A DNA stretch of 64,000 bases from Phaffia rhodozyma (taxonomy: Eukaryota; Basidiomycota; Tremellomycetes; Cystofilobasidiales; Mrakiaceae). Both the position numbers and the translations under genes were made by a program. Numbering within the stretch: the first letter of the stretch is position 1; each line of letters opens with the position of its first letter. The notes below the pieces were generated by a model. That model ran no database searches, was not told where the DNA came from, and worked only from the letters and a program-made list of their open reading frames with translations. Where the stretch lies: positions 1,550,001-1,614,000 of the forward strand of contig JACGZH010000001.1 in the NCBI GenBank assembly GCA_014706385.1, written 5' to 3'. This document shows positions 47,022-58,702 of the stretch, in pieces.

Positions 47022-47602
47022 CTTCTTCTTCCTCTGGCGCGTCCGAGATTTACCTGACCCGGCGGGCTAACACACTGACTCCCATGTTCTCCCACCCGGA
47101 TTGCATCGGCCAAAAGAACATCAAATAACATCACCCACACACATCCAACGAGGGGGAACAAGAAGACAAGACAGCTAGCAAGCAAAGCCACCAAGAAGAA
47201 AGAGAAAGAGAGACGAAAAGAAAAGAGAGTTCAAGAACGCAGAACGTTCATCGTCATTCCTTCATCCCTCCGCCTTGCTTCCCTCATCCTTTCTTGTCCG
47301 TTCGACGTTTGATTCAACTTTCCATCCCGTTCGTGTTCTTCGTCGTCGTCGTCGTTGTGGTCGTCGTCAACGCACCCTCACACACACACACACGCTCTCA
47401 CCCAGCCCGATCAGTATCTGTATCGCCCACGTCTTTTGCCCACGTCTTTTGCCCGGTTCGGTTCCAACACGGAGGTACACCCATCAGTTCATCCCTTGGC
47501 ACGTCCAACCCCGATCTTCTCATTCTTTCATTCGTTCTCTCTTTATTCTCTCTCTTTATTATCTCTCTATCTTCGCCCCCCGCCCCTCCCCCCTAAAACC
47601 GT

Positions 47603-50600
47603 ATGAAGGTCGAATTGGTCACACCCCCGTTCAGGGGTATCGTCGAGTAAGTCCGGCCGTGTCTGTCCGAAAACCCTCCATCTCTCTATCTTGCCCATCA
47701 TCTTTCTTTGCCCCCCCCCCCGTTCTTCGCTCGTTCAAATCAACCCGCATCTCACACATACATCCATTCTCTTCCCCCCCTAAAAAGAACCACACTCGAT
47801 GCTCTCGTCATCTTCCAGGCAGCCAAACAAGGCCTCATCCCGAGAGTAACCAGGCGACTGTCTGAGAAAGAACGAGGCATGATTCAATCCGGAGCCGTTT
47901 TTGTGAGTGCTCGTCGACCATCTCTCATTTCTGCCAGACCATGTTACTCAATCCGTATCTTTCTCTTTCTTCTTCCCTTTCTTTTTCTTTTACCTCCCAT
48001 CTTTGCTTCCCCCCCCCTCCAGGTCTTTGACGAAGGCGAAAGCGGGATGAAACGATGGACCGACGGCTTGGTCTGGTCTCCATCCCGGATCCTAAGCAAC
48101 TTCTTAGTCAGTCCAACATATATAGATAAACAGAAAACATCTCTTTCCAATCCATAGCTCTTTTTTCCTCTTCTTTTCTCTCCTTCTCTCTTCCAAAAGA
48201 ATACGTTTTTTTTTTAAAAAAAAAAAAAAAAAAGAAGAAGAAGAAGAAAAAGCTGCTGACCTCGTCCCCTTCACTCTATCCCCCCCCACAGGTCTACAGA
48301 GAGGTCGAGAAACGAACAGAAAAAGGCATGGCCGCGTTGACGTCCTACTCGGCAAACACCGTGGACGCCCAAGGAAACCAGATCCTTTCCTCCCGGATAG
48401 ATGACCCTAACGACTTTAGTCCGAACGAAGTCAGCCCAGATGATTCCAGACCGAGCACCGCCGGAGCAGACACCCACCAGCTTGGTCGCCACGACGGTCC
48501 CTCCGGCATGACCCGCTCGTTAGAACAGGCAAGAGAACGCCAGCTCGTCGGCTCTCTCACCGCCTCCGTCCGTTTCAAAGAGGGTGGTCTCGTAAAGAGA
48601 GTTCGTACTCGTTTCCTTGTCCTTGTCCTTTTTTTTCTTCTTCTTTCTCCTCCTCTCCTTCCTCCTTCGCACCACTTGGGCATGTCCCCGTTCCTCCGAC
48701 TCACTCTGCTCTCCTTTTGCGCTCTTCTCCGTTCTACCTTTACCTTTACCCCTACCCCTACCCCATCCTTCTTTCTCGCAAACACAACCTCCCCCCGCCC
48801 TCTCCCAGACAATGTCGGCCAGCATCAACGGGGTCGCCCAACACCTGGTATCATACTACACCCTCGAAGACGCAATGAACGGCCGGTTGCGCACACCTTC
48901 CAGTCTACCAGAGCTCGCCTCGCTCGAGATCAATCCAGAATACGTATGTCGATCGAATCTCCCGTTTGTCAGATGTTTCTTTCCTCCCTTGAAAAAAAGG
49001 ATTCACACCGTCGTCCCCACCATCTTCCGTGTTCCCTCTTTCCTTTCTCTTGACCGCCTTTCTTCCTTCCTTGGGTGTGCCCTCAAAAGCTCCGGGACAC
49101 GTTCTTCAGAGACCCTCCAAAGATCGAAGAGGATGCCTCCGGCGTGCTCAGGTATTGGTACGTCCTGTTCTTTATCTCTACTCCTGTGTCTTCCTATCTT
49201 GTCTGTGCTTATCAAGCTTGCTTCCAACTTGTCGGCCGCACCTCACCCGCCTATATTGTTCCCTTTCTCTTTTCCCCTCCTTTCTCTCTCTCTCTCTCTC
49301 TCTCTCCCTCCCCCCTCTCCCCCCTTCAACACAACACCACACCACCACAAAGGGGTGAACCAGAAAAACAACCGTTATCTCCTCCCCTCAGGCACACACC
49401 CCTACCAGCCGCCCTCCCCATGGTTTCATCCTCCTCGCCTTTCATCACCGGCTCGAGATCGAAACAAGACCAAAGATCGAGAGCAAAGTCGAAAACAAGA
49501 ACGATGACCATCCGCGCGTTGCCACCAAACCAACTGACGACCCAGAAGCAGTCCCAGAACCAGTACCACACAATCTCACCGGCAACACCTACAGAGCCGT
49601 TCTACCCGGCCGGCGCCGAAGCCCCGTTCATCATCTCACCCTCCCCGTATTTCCCGTCGTATCAAGCCCCGTACGATAAATCTCCACAATCACACCCACA
49701 CCCACACCCACACCCACACCCCATCCCCAACGGTTATCCCAGCGGAGAGCCACCAGGCAGCGCAGACTCCACCTCCGGCTCCTTCCCCATGGTCGACACC
49801 GGCTTCCCCACCTCGTCCACCAGCGCTGTACGACCTCTGCCGATCCAGCAGTCAGACGTCCATCAGACATACTCGGTAGCCGGCTCGGCAGGAGGCTCAG
49901 CACCACCAGTACCGCCAGGGGGAGAGATCCGTCGGTATTCGCACGCCCATGGAGTTCCCGGTTCTGACTATGGCTCCTGGGGCTCGTCCTCCAGAGCGTC
50001 CAGAAACTACCACCCGTACGGAAACCCAGCCCCGACAGCCACATCCGACTCGTTCCCCATATCCGGTACCAGTCTGGACTCCTATCGACCTGGCTCCCGG
50101 GCCAGGTATATGGCCACACACCTCCAGCCCGGGTCGTATGTCTCTCCGGAAACAAACACAAACACAAACACAAACTCAGACTCGATACCCATCCCGATGA
50201 GCGCCTCGGCTGCCGCGTTTACAAACCCTTCGTATCCTCATCCTGCTCCTCCCACTGCTCTTTCTGCTCCCGCTCTCCCTGCCCCTGCTCCTGCTCCTAC
50301 TTCTGCCCCTGCTCCTGGCTCCGCCCAAGCCTCTGCTTCTCTTACGCTAGCGTCGTCCTCCTCAGACGGATACCCCAATAATCGACCAAGCTCGTCTAGA
50401 CGTCCGTACCAGGACCAACCACCGTATGATTCCGAATCGTTAATCGTTTCTCCTCGGATTCAGGCCGGCGGCGCTCGTCAGACGTACGCGATCCCTCCAT
50501 CAGAAGGTAGATCCTCATACGCATCCGGTCTTTTGTCTTCTTCAGCTTCAGCTTCCTTGCCACCTCCCCCACCGCCCCAGCCACAACCGTTCTATCCGTT

Positions 50601-51159
50601 CCACCCTCATCCCCACCAGGCAAACAGCACGTACGACCAACGCGCGTTCGAACCCAGCACCCAACCCTCTCACAACATCCGTCAGCCGATGGACAATCAT
50701 TCGAACCGGCCGTTCACCAGCTATCACAGCTCGTCCACCAATTCGTACTATCCCCCACCCCCTTCGTCCGCCCCCCAGGGATCATCAGGAACAGGGTTCC
50801 ACCAGCCCATCAGCGGCCCCTCCACATCGGCCGGTTCTGACGGCTTCCAAGGACACCCGTTAGGCAGGCCGTCCACCGGGGAACCGACCTCGTCCAGGTT
50901 AACAAACGCCTCCTTCAGAAGAGACCATCATGTCTACCCTGGAGGACCACCGTCGTTCGACCTGGCCAAAGCCAACGGTGCCGGTTGGGCCGATTCATCC
51001 TTCCATCCTTCTCCTCGGCAGCAGCAACAGCAGCAGCAGCCGGCAGGAGGAGGAGGAGGAGGAGGACAGGAACCAGATCAATTCACACAGGTCATCTGGG
51101 GCTATGAAGGCGAGCATACCAACCACGATCAAGGCGAATACGCCTACGGAGCAGTTTGA
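47603..51159 (+). CDS. WOPR-domain transcription factor (Gti1/Pac2/Wor1/Ryp1 family)
   Basis: DNA-binding regulator of the fungal WOPR family, whose members control morphological switching, sporulation or virulence. Exon 1 (47603-47646) ends in phase 2 before a perfect GTAAGT; joined to exon 2 at 47788 it reads MKVELVTPPFRGIVETTLDA then LVIFQAAKQGLIPRVTRRLS and EKERGMIQSGAVF. The next exons give VFDEGESGMKRWTDGLVWSP, SRILSNFL and VYREVEKRTEKGMAAL, which is the complete first WOPR block. The second block is QHLVSYYTLEDAMNGRLRTP, SSLPELASLEINPEY and LRDTFFRDPPKIEEDASG. From about 49360 a long exon encodes a disordered Ser/Pro/Gln/Tyr-rich C-terminus with His-Pro and Ala-Pro repeats and a Gln/Gly run, ending EGEYAYGAV-like (stop 51159). 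Its size and composition fit condensation-prone activation regions of Wor1-type factors. Confidence 0.9.
49282..49306. repeat. (CT)n microsatellite in a WOPR-gene intron
   Basis: About twelve CT dinucleotides just upstream of the acceptor that opens the long C-terminal exon of the WOPR gene. It extends the polypyrimidine tract. Confidence 0.75.
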
Positions 51160-52430
51160 GTTGATAGTGTTTTCCCTTTGCTTTTTAGTCGGTGGGTTGG
51201 TATGTTTCTGTTTCCGATCCCGTTCCCGTTTCGTCGGCTCGCCCGCCCCTCCCTTTCGGTTTCTTTCTTTCAAGCATATTTTCTCTTTCTTCTCTCTCTC
51301 TCTCTCTCCTCCCTTTTCCAAGTTGTCTGTCCTCTCCGTTCCATGTGCTCTCATCATCCTTCTCACTGCCCAAAGTTCATCCCTTTGAAACACTATTTAT
51401 CATTAGACTTTCTTTGTCTTTGCCATTCTCTTGTGTCTCCTTATCTTCTCGTGACGTCTTCCGATTCAACTCTGATCCGATCCTGATCCCTCGCTTGTTA
51501 TATTTTCCTCACACTTTATTTATCTCTATCTTATTTCATCTTTTACCTTTCACTCTTCACTTTCATCTTTTCTCATTGAAATTTCACTCCATCGGCCTAG
51601 CCTCTTCATTTCTTCTCTATAGAATCCATTCACGCCTTCCCGGTCTGTCCCACTCTCGGATACATCAGTCAACTCTCTCATTTTCTCATTTTTCTCAATT
51701 TCCCAAATTTTTCCTCAATACTTTTCCTTTTCCTTTTCCTTTTTTTTTTCCTTCAATTTTTTTTTTAATTCTTCTAATATCCTCCCCCCCCCCCCCTTTT
51801 CTCTTTCTCTCTTTCTCTCTTTCTCTCTTTCTCTCTTTCTCTCTTTCTCTCTTTCTCTCTTTCTCTCTTTCTCTTCCCTCTCTTCTCTCTCTTCCCTCTT
51901 GTTGTTGTTTGTATTCGGTATTCGATTATTCGATACCATATTCTCGCTCTAGGTGAACGGAGAACAGATACTTATGTTGACAATTCACTGTGCGTCCCGT
52001 TCCGATCGGGCTTTCTCATCTTGTCTCTGAGCGAACCACAGACACACGCGAAGCAGTGCTTTCAACCATGAGGGGGAAAGAGGAAAAAAGAAAAAGAAAA
52101 AAAAAGGAAGGAAGGAAGGCGCAAAAGGTGAACGTTGTCTTTGTCGCTTTGCTCGTTTCTTTTCTTGTCACTTGCCAACGGGAGACTCTCCTTTGCACTG
52201 CCAGCTCTGGACGTTCTCGAATCGACGGCGAGAATGATGAGATCTGTAAGAAACATTTGATGAGTTGAGCTTTGTTTTTTTGTTTTGTTTTTCTCTTCCT
52301 TCTCTTGCCACCTCCACCTTTTTCACATGCGCGTGTGCACACACACACACACACACACGAGACAACGTGAAAAGCGTTTTTCTTCTTCTTCTTCGTCTTC
52401 TTCTTCTTCTTCGTCTTCTTCTTCTTCTTC
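51160..52430. other. Convergent intergenic region WOPR / HSP60, simple-sequence rich
   Basis: 1.27 kb without a gene. The first 750 bases are strongly pyrimidine-rich on the plus strand. It contains a CTTTCTCT octamer array (51800-51880) next to a C run (51784-51797), a CA repeat (52338-52358) and CTT/CTTCG triplets running up to the HSP60 stop codon. Confidence 0.55.
51798..51880. repeat. CTTTCTCT octamer tandem array
   Basis: About ten copies of an 8-bp pyrimidine unit with almost no variation, preceded by a C homopolymer. Confidence 0.85.
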
Positions 52431-52432
52431 TT
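52378..52432. repeat. CTT/CGT triplet repeat abutting the HSP60 stop codon
   Basis: CTT triplets interrupted by single G-containing triplets. On the HSP60 strand this is a GAA-rich tract beginning immediately after the stop codon, so it forms the start of the 3' untranslated region. Confidence 0.8.
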
Positions 52433-55033
52433 AGAATCCACCACCCATGCCTCCCATTCCTCCCATACCGCCCATCCCTCCGGCAGGGGAAGGTCCGGTC
52501 TTCTCCTCCGGTGCGTCGACGATGCACGCTTCGGATGTCGTCAGCAGACTTGCGACTCTTGAGTGTCAAATGTAGACAGAGAGAGAGAGAGAGAGAGAGA
52601 AGACAAGGCCACGTCCGTTAGTTCCGATTCGGTCCAAAAGGGGAGAAAACAAGGGCAGACGAAAATAAAAGAAAAGACACCCACCCGCTGGCATCAACCA
52701 AGGCGGTTCGGACGACCTTGAGAGGATCGAGAATACCCTTCTCGATCATGTCGACGTACTCTCCCACCGAGGCATCGTAACCCATCTGGAACTCCTGGCC
52801 GTACTTTTCCAACAGCCGGCCGACCACGACGGAACCCTCCTCACCGGCGTTATCGACGATCTGCTTGCACGGTCGGACGATCGCCTTTCGGATCATCGAG
52901 ATCCCGAGGGACTGATCAAAGTTGTCAAACTTGACGTCGTCCAACGCGAGCGACGCCTTGAGCAACGCCGTCCCTCCACCCGGGAGGATACCCTCCTCGA
53001 CGGCCGCCCGAGTGGCGTTCAACGCGTCGTCGTACCTGTCCTTCTTCTCACCCACCTCGACCTCGGACGAGCCACCGACCCGGATGACGGCCACCCCGCC
53101 CGACAACTTGGCGAGCCGCTCCTGGAGCTTGCTTCGGTCGTAATCCGAGGTCGACCCATCGGCGATCAGGTTCCTGAGCTGCTCGGTTCGGGCGTCGACG
53201 TTCGCCTTGTCACCCGATCCGTGGAGGAGCAAGGTGTCGTCCTTGGTGATCGTGACCGAGCCGGCCGAACCGAGATGGTCCGGCTGGGCGCGCTCGAGCT
53301 TGACGTCGATCTCGTCGTTGAACACCACCCCACCCGTCAGGATGGCGAGATCACCGAGGATCGACTTTCGGTTGTCACCGAACCCGGGCGCCTTCACAGC
53401 GGCCACCAGGAGCTGACCCCGGAGCTTGTTGAGCACCAACGCGGCCAGAGCCTCCTGATCGACGTCCTCCGCGATGATCAACAACGGTCGTCTCGCCTGG
53501 GCGGCGTACTCGAGCGTAGGGAGCAGGTCCTGGAGAACAGAGATCTTCTTCTCAGACAGAAGGATCAACGGCTTCTCGAACTCGACCTTCTGAGCCTTGA
53601 GGTCGGTGATAAAGTAAGGTGAGATGTATCCTCGATCGAATCGCATGCCCTCGGAGATCTCGACCTTTCAAAGATTAACCCGTTTCCATCAAAGAAAAAG
53701 AAAAGAAAAGAGAAGAAAAGAAAGCAAATGGCAAAAGAAAACGCGAGAGAGCGAGCGCGCGCGCGCGCGCGTTAGTTTCACATCTTCCATTTCGTTTCGT
53801 CTGGATCAAACGCGTTTTGCAGCAGAGCCGGAATCAACTTACCGTGTCGTCGATGGTCTTTCCCTCCTTGACGGTGATGACTCCTTCCCTACCGACCTTC
53901 TCCATCGCGTTGGCGATCAAGTTCCCGATGTGGGTATCTCCGTTGGCAGAGATGGTGGCGACCTTGATATGGGGAGGGAAGGAGAAGAGCAACCACAGAG
54001 TTAAGATCTTAGTTTTTCGCCGAAAATCCGAGCATTTTGTTTACACAAAAAAAAAAAAACTCACCTGGGCGATCTCAGCGCTGGTAGTAATGACTCGCTT
54101 GTTGGCCTCCAAGACCTCAAGAACCCGCTCGACAGCTCGCTGGGAACCTCGTCGGAGATCCATAGGGTTGCAACCTACGATTAATACGGAAAACAACAAC
54201 AACAACAGAAGTTCGGCCAAACAGTCAGTGTAAGCTTTTGTGGGTGGCTTTTCCTTCTGTCTTTTCCCTTGGGCGTAAAACCGAAATTAGACTTACCGGC
54301 AGCAACGGTCTTGACACCCTCGGCATAGATTGCCCGGGCGAGCACGGTGGCGGTGGTGGTTCCGTCTCCGGCGACCTCGTTGGTCTTGCTAGCGACGTCC
54401 TGGACGAGTCTGTCGGTTGAACGCAGAGGCGATACCGCAAAGTGAAGAAAGACAAGCCGATCAGAAACTTGCTCATAGATATACTTGCGGACGTCCGTCT
54501 CTACAGAATCTGTTTCGAAAAAAGACGCGAGAAGAGAAAGCAAGAAAGAAGGACTTTACTCACCGAGCACCGAGGTTCTCGAACTTGTCCTGGAGGACGA
54601 TAGCCTTGGCGACAGTGACACCATCTAAGGAAAGCAGATGATGGGAAGCATAAGCGAACAAGCTGAGAGTCCGATCGAAAGCTGAAAAGCGAGCTTACCC
54701 TTGGTGATCTTGGGAGCACCGTAAGGCTGCTCGATGATCACATTTCGGCCTGTCTCGACAAAAGATAAAGATCAAGACGCATCAGAAGTGCGACCAGAAT
54801 CGTACATCGACAACCAAAACAAGAAGCAGAAACCAAAGAAGAGGGAACCCCAAGAACCCACCTTTGGGGCCCAAAGTGACGCTGACGGCGTTGGCGAGGA
54901 TGTCGACTCCTCGGAGCATAGCGGCTCGGCCATCGTTAGAGAACTTGATCTCCTTGTGGGAAGCATAAGCTCTGGAGAGAACCGGCTTGGAGGACCTAGG
55001 AAGAGCCCTGGTGATAGCTGAAAGTCTGTTCAT
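52431..55033 (-). CDS. HSP60: Mitochondrial chaperonin Hsp60
   Basis: Group I chaperonin of the mitochondrial matrix; forms heptameric rings that fold imported proteins with Hsp10. ATG 55033 gives [20 protein letters not shown], a basic amphipathic presequence, then [20 protein letters not shown] and [16 protein letters not shown]. The following exons read [40 protein letters not shown] (the ATP-binding GDGTTT) and [19 protein letters not shown]. The large 3' exon (53646-52680) includes [40 protein letters not shown] and [14 protein letters not shown]. It ends with [15 protein letters not shown] and GGM repeats ([15 protein letters not shown]), the classic GroEL/Hsp60 tail. About seven introns, one with a 17-base alternating GC run. 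Divergent to HSP10 across 221 bp. Confidence 0.97.
53757..53772. repeat. Alternating GC dinucleotide run in an HSP60 intron
   Basis: About eight CG dinucleotides in a row, a sequence class able to form Z-DNA. It lies in an intron and is rare in this AT-balanced genome. Confidence 0.75.
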
Positions 55034-55254
55034 CTGTGAGTGAATCGTTGGGTGGATGGATGGATGGGTGGTGATGAAGAGAAAGACGATGTGCGGAAAA
55101 GAAAAAGAAAAAGAAAAAAGGATTTTCTAGAAATTTCCAAAAAAACAACCGTATTGAAAATCGCAACTTTTTTGTAGTTCGCTTTTTCTTATTTCCTAGT
55201 CTGTTCTTTCTTTCCCTAACCTCCATCTACCATCAGTCCAGTTGATCACTCATC
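55034..55254. promoter_or_regulatory. Bidirectional HSP60-HSP10 heat-shock promoter
   Basis: 221 bp separate the two start codons. It contains a perfect three-unit heat-shock element TTCtaGAAatTTC at 55125-55137, near the middle and readable in both directions. The GGATGGATGG repeat and an A-rich tract lie on the HSP60 side. Hsf1 binds inverted nGAAn pentamers, so a single shared element could co-induce both chaperonin partners. Confidence 0.85.
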
Positions 55255-56121
55255 ATGGTATGTTCTCATGTCTTTTTAAGAGCAATCTGTATTCGTGTTA
55301 GATCCTTGGCTAACCACTATCTGTCATTTTATAAATACACAGTCTGCTACATTCAAAAACATCAAGTCCCTCGTCCCTCTCTTCGATCGGGTCCTCGTCC
55401 AGCGATTCAAGCCGGAGACCGTACGTTCCCAATTTTTTTCCTCCTTCCTTTCCTTCCCCTCCTTCTCTTCTTAAGCCTTGTTTCGACGTGTTTCTTGCTG
55501 ATAATAATGTCATGTTTCCATTTCCGGTAACGACACTCTTTCCTTAAAATAGAAAACCGCGTCGGGAATCTTTTTGCCCTCGTCCGTGACGGCCAACCCG
55601 TTGCCGGAGGCTACCGTCATTGCCGTCGGACCCGGAGCTCCCAACGCCGTTCGTTCCTCCTTTTTCCCCACTCGCTATATCCTCCTCTCACGATCTACAG
55701 ATATCCGTTCTTTTCTTTCGTTATCATACTGACACACATACATGCCCTGCTATCTATCTCGCACCTTCTGCGCTTGTGCAACAACACAGGAGGGCGTCGT
55801 CCAGCCCTGCGCCGTCCAGGCCGGTGATCGAGTGCTCCTTCCTGGATGGGGAGGAAACTCCATTAAGCTCGGCGAGGAGGTTCGTTCTTTCTCGTTTTTC
55901 TCTTTCTTTCTCTTTTTCTTTTCCTTGTCTCTGTGTTTGCCTCTTCTCTTTTTCCGGAGAATCGGCTGGTGCGCGTGTGTGATGTAGTCAGTTGCAACGA
56001 TGGAAACCATGAATGTAAAACAAACTAACGAGCCTTCTATTTTCTCCTCCTTTGGCCGCGAAAACTACAGGAGTACTTCCTCTTCAAGGACTCTGACATC
56101 CTCGCAAAGATCAACGAGTAG
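55255..56121 (+). CDS. HSP10: Mitochondrial co-chaperonin Hsp10
   Basis: GroES-type lid of the Hsp60 chamber in the mitochondrial matrix. Five exons: the first contributes only the ATG (55255-55257) before GTATGT. Exon 2 (55343-55420) reads SATFKNIKSLVPLFDRVLVQ then RFKPET. Exon 3 (55553-55648) gives KTASGIFLPSSVTANPLPEA and TVIAVGPGAPNA, containing the mobile loop. Exon 4 (55790-55879) gives EGVVQPCAVQAGDRVLLPGW and GGNSIKLGEE. Exon 5 (56071-56121) gives EYFLFKDSDILAKINE and stop. All junctions agree in phase and the result, about 105 residues, is the usual family length. The N-terminus lacks a cleaved presequence, as is normal for Hsp10. Head-to-head with HSP60 over a shared heat-shock element. 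Confidence 0.97.
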
Positions 56122-56504
56122 GGGGACTTTGACTCAAGCCGATATAAAAATTAAAACGATTAGTATATAAATTCATGCAAAGATCAATCTTGAATGGCTC
56201 AACCAAATAAAGACATCATTCAGACGGCCAGACCGATTCTCAATCTCGCTTCATGGTGACGATGATGCACAAAGAATCCAAGTAGAGACAAACGAGAGTG
56301 AAACAGAGAAGATGAAATGTTCATATATATATCCTGGGTATCAACCAAGACGACACGAGATCTATCTCCAGTGATCCCGTCGTACCTCATATCTTTTCTC
56401 CACCTTCATCGTTTTTATCTCTTTGCTTCTTATTATCATTCTTCTTTCTATTCCTTCTGCTTCCACAAGCTGAGACCCGTATGGTTTCAGTTCTTTTTGT
56501 TCCT
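56122..56504. other. Convergent intergenic region HSP10 / arginase
   Basis: Shared 3' flanks, AT-rich just after the HSP10 stop. No gene recognised. Confidence 0.5.
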
Positions 56505-58582
56505 CTAGAGCAAGGTCTCGCCTGTAAAACAAAGTCGAAAGAGCGTATCAGTACAGGCCATACGCGCAAGTGCATCAGCGAAAGTAGAATCAGATGAAAC
56601 AAAAAAAAAAAACAAAAAGGCTGAAAAAGAGCGCACCAAGAGCAGATCGAGCAAGGGAGCATCCGACGGCTACCGTCTGCTGGACCGAAAGCTCATCTCG
56701 CAAAGAAGGGTTCACCTCCTGTTGTATAAGATCGTAGGATCATGGGAAAGAAGGAAGACAGACAGGAGGAAAAGTCAGCGTGTACGTTCAAAATCGAAGC
56801 CGTCTTCGAGACAAGACCCAACGACGAACCATGATATCCAAACTGTAACAAAGAATCAAGCAGGATGAGGCATTAGTCCAAGTCAACCTCCTTGACAGGC
56901 GACAAGAGGGGAAAGAGAGAGCGGAAAAGACTGACGCGACGAGCATACCGGTCTCGGCAATGGCCTCGACAATGTAGTGGCCTTCTCTGAAGGAAAGACC
57001 TCCTCGGACCGGGGTTCCGGTCGAAGGAGCCACCGCGGGCTGTCATAGATGGACGAACAAGGAATCAGCCAGGTCCTACTGAAATGAAAAGAGACACAGC
57101 GAGACAATAGATTGAACAAACATCCAAGGCGTCGACGTCGTAGGTCAAGTGGATCGGTCGGTCTCCGTTGGGGTTCACAGCTTCCAATGCCATCTCGACA
57201 ACTTTGCCAATTCCGTGCTTATCGACATCGTGCATACTGAATGCCTTGATGTTGTTCTCTCGGAGGATAGCCTTCTCGGCAGGATCAACATCTCGGACTA
57301 CGTAGGAGAGATAATCATGAAGGATGTCAACCAGAGGTGTTTATTGAGAAAGCAGGGAAGAGTGGAAGGGACAGACGGCCAATGTAGACAATGGACTTTG
57401 CGTCCAAGCACGGCGAAAGCCATTCAGAGAAGGGAGCGAGATCCTTTGCTCCCTTCAAACCAAGTCTATACAGAGGCGGACGGGGGTTCTCTGTTGTGAG
57501 CGAAAGAGACTTTTTTTGCTTTCGAGGACCACGCAAGAGAGAAATAGAGATACACACAGGAAGGAAACAGGGCATCCGTGAAGGTTACCGGACTCTGTCG
57601 AGTTAGGAGTGTTAATGTCGGCGTGTGCGTCAACCTGAGAGGTATATGCAGTAAGCTTGGTGAGGGATAGAAAAAGAAAAAATAAGGAGAAAGCAGAGGA
57701 AGGAGAGAGAACATACCCAGACGACACAGGCGTTAGGGTACTTGCTGTTCGGACGGCGAGAATAAGAACGTCGAGAGAACCAATATCCATATTAGTGGCC
57801 CAAGCTAAGACATACAGAGATGAACTGGATGAGCACAAAGTTGCGCACCTCATAGTTCCAGCAATCGTTCCCATTGCCTATATAGTGTCACACATCAAGA
57901 AGCATCAGCCAAAAGAGACAAAGTCATGTAACAGAGAACGGAAACCAAGAAACGCTTACCAGACTGTGGTCTCCACCAAGAGTCAATGGCAATTCACCAG
58001 CCTTGCAAGCCTCGCTGACTTGTTTGCTGACCTCTTTGCAGACCTTGCTGACACTGCGCGGGTTCTGCATCCTGCCAATCGGCGGATCATCCTTTGGGTT
58101 CAACGCGAGAAAAGATTCAGGCAACGGCTTCTGGAAGTTGACTTTCCAGTGGAGAGCCTCGAGTTGAGGGATCAACCCAGCCGAGAGGAGGGTCGAAGGA
58201 GCGATATCTGTTCCTGGCCTGGGCTGAAGGGTTTAAAACCAAACAAAAAAAAGTGATCAGAGAGGGTCGAACGCAAACATTTGGGCTTCAAATATGTTAT
58301 CAAGTGTAAAAGGACGAAGAGACAACGAACCTGACCACCACTGAATATGAGCCAAATAATCAATTGAGTGATGAACGATTGACAAGCAACGAGGCAAGAT
58401 GGAGAGAAAAAAAAGGGAACATGGCTTTGTGAGAACTGGACTGAAAGATGTCATGACACGAAAATCGAAAGGACTGACCTGAAAGGACAAGCGACGACCC
58501 TGATGGTCGGAGGGCTCTTCAGAAGCTTGCAAGCGTTCCTCACCGTCCGGGCGGTAAGCTTTGGGAGTGTGCTAGCAGACAT
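56505..58582 (-). CDS. CAR1: Arginase
   Basis: Binuclear manganese hydrolase that converts arginine to ornithine and urea, the first step of arginine use as nitrogen source. ATG 58582 gives [20 protein letters not shown] then [14 protein letters not shown] 10-nt exon near 58345-58336 adds SGGQ, and the next exon reads [20 protein letters not shown]. Then follow [33 protein letters not shown] (first metal-ligand region), [20 protein letters not shown] with the DAHAD motif, and [27 protein letters not shown] carries the last metal ligands within [20 protein letters not shown], then [20 protein letters not shown]. The end reads [15 protein letters not shown]. Family motifs are all present. About ten introns. 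The 160 bp upstream contain a tandem GC-rich palindrome, a candidate operator. Confidence 0.95.
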
Positions 58583-58702
58583 GATTGGAAAGTAGGAAGG
58601 GAGGATTTAATGTAGATGGTGGGCAGAGAGAAAGAGATGAGAGAAGAAGAAAAGAACTCTACGGACACGAGAGACCGGAGGACACATCACACATATACCC
58701 AC

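Larger units (their letters stand above)
45516..47602. other. Simple-sequence-rich upstream region shared by the membrane-protein and WOPR genes
   Basis: About 2.1 kb between divergent genes without a convincing CDS. A minus-strand frame starting at 45951 (MNLNPRSTSSASSMNPLRDL) has some protein-like composition but degenerates into low complexity. The rest contains poly-C/poly-G runs, a GGGTGT/GAGTGT repeat, a 36-base T run and a short CA repeat. It must contain the WOPR promoter and probably a long leader. Confidence 0.5.

Noticed and set aside
53221..53622. 133-codon plus-strand ORF
   Set aside because: It is antisense to the conserved large exon of HSP60 and arises from its codon bias.
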